Below, piece after piece: positions 57,194 through 64,000 of a DNA stretch of 64,000 nt (position 1 is the stretch's first letter; each line of letters opens with the position of its first letter). The stretch spans positions 119,634,556 to 119,698,555 of the forward strand of contig CM035160.1 of NCBI GenBank assembly GCA_020205615.1, given 5' to 3'. The DNA is from Panax quinquefolius. Its lineage: Eukaryota; Streptophyta; Magnoliopsida; Apiales; Araliaceae. The translations under genes were made by a program, and so were the position numbers. Below the pieces are notes generated by a model. That model had not been told where the DNA came from. It was given only the letters and a program-made list of their open reading frames with translations, and ran no database searches.

Positions 57194-58762
57194 TGTTGCC
57201 TCTTTTTTAGTTATAACAAAAGAGCTCTAACTCAGGCAAATATACATGCGTCAACAAGTAATACAGAGTAAGTTGAGTATCGATCCACAGGGAAAGTTGT
57301 CTAATTTCAACCACTATGCATCAATTAAATCACTATATTAATATGCTTAAACTAAAGATTGTAATTGTGAATTATTCTAATTGCAAATAACGACTGAATC
57401 AGGAATAATACAGTAATGAATCAAATCTGGAAATAATGGGATTCTAACTTCATTTAATACTTCATCTAATTACCACCATTATGCAAGATTGCTTACATAT
57501 CACAAAAAAGTAGCCAAGAGCACTAATATAGACATAGCCATTTTTCAATGTACTATGACCTACTTACACAGTATCCACATGTGATAGACACCATGTAATC
57601 ATCAATATAACCAAAATCACTATATGTCTATGTGAAATTACAACCATATTGAATTTGAGCACACGCCCTTATTTTAACTCATACGGTGAAACAGTATATG
57701 TCTATCTGGTTCACAAAATACAAAGCTATGCAAAATAGCCATATATACGCATGCTATCATGATTACAATCCATACTCGCATGTTATTTTCAAACTCCATA
57801 CAAGTACTGAAAACGAATGGAGATCAAGCATTCATGCATGCAAACCAACCATTACAGAAATTCCTTATAATATGTAAAACAGTTTAGCACTCAAGCAATC
57901 AATTAAACTACATATTAAAATCCGTTAGAATCCCATAATGGAGTTTAGTTCATGACTGAACCAAAAGCCATTATGGGATCAAATCAATATATGGATAATA
58001 AACAAACAATTGAAAGAGAGAAGAAAGAATTGATAAAACCCAATTGCTGATTACAAACACAACGTAACGTGCAAGTCCTCAATAATATCCAGCAAAAATA
58101 ATATAAAGCATCCACAAATACTGAATTCCAAAGAAGGAGTAGAAAATACGAAATCTATGACTGGTTTCACGTTGGAATCCTCTCCAAGTGTAAACCCTAG
58201 TTCTAATATAAAAAACACATAAAACCTACTGAATGATACCTTGACACCAGTCAGAATTATTTTTAATCGATTACAACCCTTAAAATTAAAAATTAAAATA
58301 AAACAGCTCAGCAGCCTTAGACATCACGCGCGGGCGCGCGCTTCCCCTTTGTTTTCCTGGCGCGGGCACGCGTGTGTCAAGATTGTCCAATCCAGGTGAT
58401 CGCGCGGTATGCGTGTTTTTGTGCCTTCAAATAATCGCATCGGCTTCGCAGCTTTGATTTGATTATTCTCGTCAAGCTTTTGCTTTGTCCTGCTGCTCAT
58501 TCTTGTCCTGCAACTCATTCTTTTATCCACCAATGCTTGGTTTCGTTGCTCCACTTGATCCTCATGTTGTGCCTTCATTGATCACATGCCATCTATCATC
58601 ACCAAATTATGACATATCCTGTACTTTTGCACCAAAGGGAGTTCTAAGTACATGCAATGCAAAATAAACAAAATGCAACTAAAAACACACTAAAATGTAC
58701 TTAAGATAGGCGTAGTTCGCGTGAATTGATATCCGATAAGTAGGTATAAAACTCACTTATCA
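57194..58762 (-). repeat. Athila 5' LTR
   Basis: Minus strand TGATAAGTGAGTTTTATACC (at 58762) to GAGGCAACA (57194), about 1.57 kb. It holds a GC island at 58326-58415 (GCGCGGGCGCGCG, GGCGCGGGCACGCG). The right border touches F's LTR (AAACCCTAATTTT). It shares sequence with the solo LTR at 16112-17834. Confidence 0.88.
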
Positions 58763-61700
58763 AAACCCTAATTTTAGTTCTGGGAATTTGAAATCCTAAT
58801 TCGGATTACGAAAACCTTAATTGGGAACTCAAAGTCTTAAGTGTGTTGATTAGAAACTTAATTAGGGTAAAACTTAACAAATTAGTTAGAAAACCCTAAT
58901 TTATAAATTAGAAACCCTAATTGCAAAATTAGGAACCCTAATTGCTAATTAAGAAAGTGTTATGTTAATTAGAAAATATTAATCCTAATTACGAGTCCTA
59001 AATGATTAGGAAACCTAATTTAATTAGGAAACCCTAATTTATATTTTATTAACTAAAATTTTACTTTTTGGCCATACTTAGAAATCCTTGAAAATCAAAT
59101 TTGGTAAAACCATAGGGTTAAACCCTAAGGGTTGGACCAATTGACCATTATGCCATTAAAATTACAAGGAAAAATACTAAAATGCCCTTTTTTAATTCTT
59201 TATTAGGTTGGAGTGTAGATCTTGCCTTATATGGGTAGTTCACCAACTATATATTAGCCATATGCTCTAACTCTCAGCATATCAGCAGCTATATCATACA
59301 AATTCATTGAACCAAGATTAAAAGTTAAAAAGAGAGAAAAGTAACTCACTTTACTTTTCAAAACCAACCAAGACCTTCTCTCTCTACAAATTTTAAAATG
59401 TAGAGTGAGTGAAAAGTGGAACTAATATCAGCCTTTAGCTTTCCATAAACAGAATTAAGAATTAGAAGTTCAAGAATCAAGCATAAAGGTATAAAACCCT
59501 AATCTTGAAGATCCATGTTTTTGTTTGTTAAATGTTATGATTTGATGTTTTAAGTAGTGTATTAGGGTGTCATTTAGTGATCTGGGTTGATATAACTTAG
59601 ATCCAAAAAATTTAGATACACGAAATAGCATTTTTAGAAACTGATCATGAACCCTAGTTTTGTGCTCTGACAAACAAATGTCAGAGCTTCTAAATCAGTG
59701 TGTGTTTGATGATATATGTGTTTAGAGTTATGGATATGTTCTATGCCATGTAGGCTTTGACCTGGAACTTGAATCAGGGTTGGATCATGTCTAGATTTTA
59801 TGTTATAAGTAGTTAAACCTAGTTGACCGATCACGAAATCTATTTCTGGGCAACCCAGAAAATTCCCAAATTTCCAGAATTTTTGACATGCACTTTTAAA
59901 GCCTTTGATGTTGTTGATCTTTGATAGTTAGTCCATACTGTTATTTTGATGTTGTAATATGACATCAGAACTCCACATTCATACCTTTATATTACCCAGA
60001 TCATGATCGGGATCGAATTTAACCATGGTAAAAGTACGTTGACCGTTTTGCCTTATGAAGGTTTCTGGAAAACCCAGAATCTTTAAGAGCTGAATTTTTG
60101 GCATAGTTTGACTAGCATGGATCTTTCATGTGTTATGATATTAGACTGAAATAATTACATGTTGTTATACTTTGACATCAATATTATAGGATTGAACCAT
60201 TAGATCCTACAAACTAAGACTAGAACTCAAAGATTAAAGGCCCAGAAAGTATACCCTCGAACTGTTCTTCATTTCGGGTAACCAAGAAATGAAGAACAAC
60301 TCTGACAACCTTTTCTGAAGCTTAGATCTCTAAGATTTGATATGTGTTGGCCATAAGAGATGTTTAGGGTTGTAGTGTGACATTAATACTACAACATTAA
60401 CACCTTATCAAGCCAGAAATCGTAAAGACCAAATATATAGCCTTGGTCAAACCTAGCAACCTGTTAGCAGTGCATGAAGATCTGGGCTTGGCCCAAGAAC
60501 ACATTCAGCGACGGTTTTGTCGCCTATAGCATCTTTAGCGACATTTATTTACAAAATTAATTATTTTTATTAAATAAATAGAGAAAAATAGTTTTTAATT
60601 ATTAAAAATTCAAAATAAATTCCTAAAAATTATTTTAATGCCAAAAATGGGGTTTTAATAATTTTGAATATATTTCATAAATGTTTAATATTTTTAAAAT
60701 ATTAATGGTATTTAATTTATTTAATTATAATATTAAATAAATTATTTAAAAATGATTTTAATATTTGAAAAATTATTTAAAATTATATTATGGTATAATA
60801 AAATATTTGAAGTATTTTTATTGACTTTTAATATTATGTGATGAATTTTATTAATTAATGGTAACTAATTAATTTAATAAATGTATTAAATAAATTATGG
60901 AAAAATAGAATTAATTATTTAAAAATCATATACAAATAGTTTAAAGGTTATAAAATATTTTAAGTTATAAAATATAACTTTTGATATTTTGTCATGAAAA
61001 TATTAATATTTTAATATTAATGATATTTAATTAATAATGATTTTAATTATTTTAAAATTATTTAAAGGTAATAATAAAATATTAAAAATACTTTGAGATA
61101 TTATAAATATATTATAATATTATGTTAAGAATTTTATTAATATTTAATATTAAATAAATATTAATAATAATGGAATTAAGTGATATTTAATTAATATAAA
61201 TATGGTATTAATGATTAAAAAATTATGATAAATGGTAATAAATATTTGAAAATTATTATGAGTTATGGAAACATATTTTGACTAATAAATAAATTATCTA
61301 AGATAATTGTGAACCAGTTTAGGCAGAGTCTTATGGATAATAGACTCGTGATTTATCTGTCGGGATGTCAAAATTGTACTGGACTCAACTCAGACTGCAA
61401 TAGTTTGACTTGATACTAGGTCTTATGTATTGTATAGACAAATAGGATTATGTGTTATGTGTTTAGGTTATTCTATGAATATATAATATAATAGTATTAT
61501 ATTGTGATGATATTATTCTAATATTGAAGATCGGTATTATCTATATTAGATTTTTAGACAAAGCTAAATAAATAGCGTACAGTAATCAACGGAACATGCA
61601 AGTTTTCTTTAATTTGATCTCGAGTTGATATTTTTGAAATATGCTTGTGGTTAATCACTACTGATTATACCATGTCTATGAATTATTGATTCGCACTCTG

Positions 61701-62223
61701 TGCACATTGTATGTATTCAACAGGTATGAAAGGCTGATCACCTTTATTACAATTCGGTCTAGATATTGTTATTCATGTTCAATGTTCGTTCAACTATGAA
61801 AATTTGTTCATGCTAGTTCTCAATTATATTGTAGAATTTTAGACAACTTATTGTTCAATTCTTTCCAACATGATATATACTTAATTTATTAAACTTAAAC
61901 TTGCTGGACAAAATTTTTGCTCACCCTTGCTATATCATGATAAACATTGCAGATTAGGACGAATACGTCGGATACAAGGAAAAGGTCAAAGACAGTTCCA
62001 GCATTAGTTTTTACGTGCAGATAAAATTTGTAATATTAATGTATGATAATGACAGTGTATGTCAGTTAGATTATGAATTGTGTATTAAGTGAAGGTTCTC
62101 GACCTTGGGGATAGGGGGTAATGTTTAATGTATAAAAACTTTATGTTTATATCTTTCGCAATAGTTATAGAATGATTGTACCAGATCCGCGGTGATTTGG
62201 GACCTGGATCTGGGGTCTTTATA
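58763..62223 (+). mobile_element. Element F LTR (first few hundred bp missing)
   Basis: It resumes the A-type LTR at AAACCCTAATTTTAGTTC, which equals about 5940 in element A, because Athila inserted here. It passes the telomere-word zone and a region like 11400-12460 of the right LTR of A (kept here). The hairpin region (AGCGACGGTTTTGTCGCCTATAG near 60511) and the AT-rich zone follow. It ends GGGGTCTTTATA before the primer site. The start of this LTR should lie on the far side of Athila, outside the window. Confidence 0.8.
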
Positions 62224-64000
62224 GTTGGTATCAAAGTTGTAGGGTATGAACATTAGGTAAGGTTACCTGAGACTAATAACCGTAATGATTAGAATAAGTA
62301 CTAACTCAAATAGAGTTAGTGAGTCAGAAAGATCTAAAGACGAATCTCAGTGAGTTATAAAAGATACAAAGTTCCCTAACTCTGATAATAAAGGTGAACA
62401 GTAGTGATGAATAGATAAAGTCTAAAAGACTAAAAGTACAGGGATAAAGATCGTAAAAGAAAACAATCAAAACATAGAAATAAATCATAATATATACGAT
62501 AAGATCACCTCGTGATCTGATAAGGTGATAGCAGGGAAAAGAATCAATCTAATGATTGAAAGGTTTAAAGCAAAGAAAGTTGTGCGTCAGTTGTACTATG
62601 AATTGGTACAGATTCAGGAAACGATTATGAATACGGATTAAATAAAATTCGTATTGAGAAGGGGGTAGAATTAGGTGGGTATTTCAATTGAGGACTCATA
62701 TCAGGAGCTGAGTTGTATGATTCCTTGTTATGGGCGGGGAATTGTACTTGGTGTAAAAACCACTTAGTTTTTGGTACTGATAATCATTGAAATTTATGTG
62801 TCACACTATTTGCTATATACCTGTTGAGAAGGTGATTCTGTTCTCAGGTGTATAATAGATAGGTAGGGTATAGTTAGAGAATATAAGGTTAAGTACGAGT
62901 TCTTAAAACTCATACTTATGGTACGTTCGTGACTCATAATTATATGAAATGTTTATGAACCCCTCAGCGAATGAACGCCAAAATTTTGATTAGGACAAGT
63001 TCTTAAACTCATATGATTGTGGAAAGTTCCTGAACTCATAAGTGTGGTAAGTTTAACGAACTGGGTAGAACTAAGTGTGAATAAAATATTGAGGATAATA
63101 AGAATGTATAGTATTAATAGGCAATGGATTATTAGTGGAGACATAGGTTTTTCCAAATCTCCTAGCTATGCTAGACTTTGAAATTTTTGACATCAAGCTG
63201 AATACGCACTATGTGCTTTTTGAAAATGAATTTTATTCTCAACTCCTGGTGACCATTATGTATGTGTGGACTTCGGGCCACCAACACATCGTTACCTATT
63301 GAGATGATAAACCTAAATTGCAATGGTTTTTGAATGGTTTAAAGAATAGTCTATGCTACTTATTTCAGCTAGAAGATAATGATTTGAAATATCAAAATAT
63401 ATTTTTATTTATCATTTATGTACCATGTAACCTGGTGCAGAGATGATAAAAAGTTGATGGAGTTGTAAATAAATGAATACTTAGTGTTGAATTTGATCTA
63501 AAATCGTTGTTCCACTATTGTATGATGTGTTATGAGAAAGGCACTCGATGATGGCATCCTCAAACGGGCTGTCAATACAGTACGTCATCATGACGTCATT
63601 TTTAAAACTATTTTTAAAATTATAATTTGCCAATGGGGTTTGGCTATACCTAAATATCTCAATTGAAATTGCATTATTGGTATGAGTCTATGCTACTTGA
63701 TTCGGCTATACCAACGTTTATGAAAATCCTAAGCGTTCTTTGAAAATTTTTCTGAACCTAATTGTTTTGGTGCGGAATTCTATGATAAGACTAAGGTGAA
63801 CTGTGCAGATTGGATAAAATTATTCAATAGCGAGAATATTTGCGAGAAATGATTAAAGTATATGTACTAGTAACAATAGTTTACCTTCTTTGTGATTGTA
63901 AACATATTGTTAACCTTTGTAAGGGGTAGAGTACCTTTTCTTAATTGAAATAGGTCAAGGGTAGTAATACCTATAAACCTCAGAAGTTCATGGTCAATAT
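62224..64000 (+). mobile_element. Element F internal region, non-coding
   Basis: It begins with the primer site TGGTATCAAAG (62226-62236) and aligns with element A's internal region 8604-10377 through most of its length. Shared words include AACCCCTCAGCGAATGAACG-like near 62958, GGCGGGGAATTGTACTTGG near 62736, and TACCATGTAACCTGGTGCA near 63420. No ORF of any size is conserved between the two copies. The window ends before the second LTR. Confidence 0.75.

Larger units (their letters stand above)
4938..58762 (-). mobile_element. Athila-type Ty3/gypsy retrotransposon, nested and broken
   Basis: On the minus strand the order is LTR (57194-58762), tRNA-Asp primer site, gag, protease, RT, RNase H, integrase and 3' non-coding region, the plant Athila order. 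The coding region is interrupted inside integrase by element A (5594-37068) and by the C/G complex (37358-52372). Without the inserts the internal region is about 7 kb. The 3' LTR is not seen, because the left side is replaced by a copia-type LTR ending at 4937. The right end (TATCA at 58762) borders F's LTR, so this element inserted into F. Stop codons and frameshifts make it non-autonomous now. Confidence 0.85.

Noticed and set aside
1..64000. CRISPR arrays, rRNA, tRNA genes or operon-like gene clusters
   Set aside because: None was seen. The window is eukaryotic repeat DNA, and the only tRNA-like sequences are retrotransposon primer sites.

Overview
This window is plant nuclear DNA, very probably from an intergenic, heterochromatic part of a eudicot genome. 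It is AT-rich. I found no intact host gene, and almost every stretch I could identify belongs to a transposable element. The diagnostic families are plant ones: Ty3/gypsy Athila with a tRNA-Asp primer site, a Tekay/Del-like chromovirus, a Ty1/copia-type LTR, a large LTR retroelement family with a non-coding internal region, and CACTA (En/Spm) DNA transposons that carry pieces of host genes. The species cannot be named from the sequence alone.

The layout is a nest. From the outside in: (0) element F, a plus-strand LTR element, holds 58763-64000. (1) A minus-strand Athila element sits inside F's LTR. Its 5' LTR is 57194-58762, the tRNA-Asp primer site 57170-57187, gag 55229-56926, protease 54835-55203, RT/RNase H/integrase 52373-54834, then 37069-37357 and 5234-5593. 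(2) Athila's integrase is broken twice. Element A (5594-37068, TSD TCCCC) sits in one break. The other holds a chromovirus C (37358-48944) joined to a truncated LTR G (48945-52372). (3) Element A contains element E (minus strand, 12738-24137) and CACTA2 (24332-35326, TSD TAT). Chromovirus C contains CACTA3 (42636-48340, TSD AT). (4) E's LTR contains an Athila-family solo LTR (16112-17834) and CACTA1 (17921-22260). CACTA2 contains an inverted-repeat element (25432-27190). The left edge (1-4937) holds a decayed chromovirus gag, a piece of its LTR, and a copia-type LTR.

Elements A, E, F and G share one LTR type. It begins TGTRAYAACCCG, is 3 to 5 kb long, contains many telomere-like AAACCCTAA words and an AT-rich half, and has a hairpin between the two. 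Between A's LTRs lies only about 1.77 kb without a coding frame, flanked by a tRNA-Met-type primer site and a purine tract. The same internal sequence recurs in F. This looks like a non-autonomous LARD-type family that must borrow proteins from another retrotransposon.

The only host-gene sequence I recognise is inside CACTA elements. CACTA1 holds exons of a P4-ATPase (flippase) and a 15-residue exon of a SIK1-like STE20 kinase. CACTA2 holds three exons of the 26S proteasome ATPase RPT3. All keep intron borders, so they were captured as genomic DNA, and all are damaged. I found no undescribed enzymatic or defence system. The new material is the nest itself, the non-coding LTR family and the captured gene fragments.
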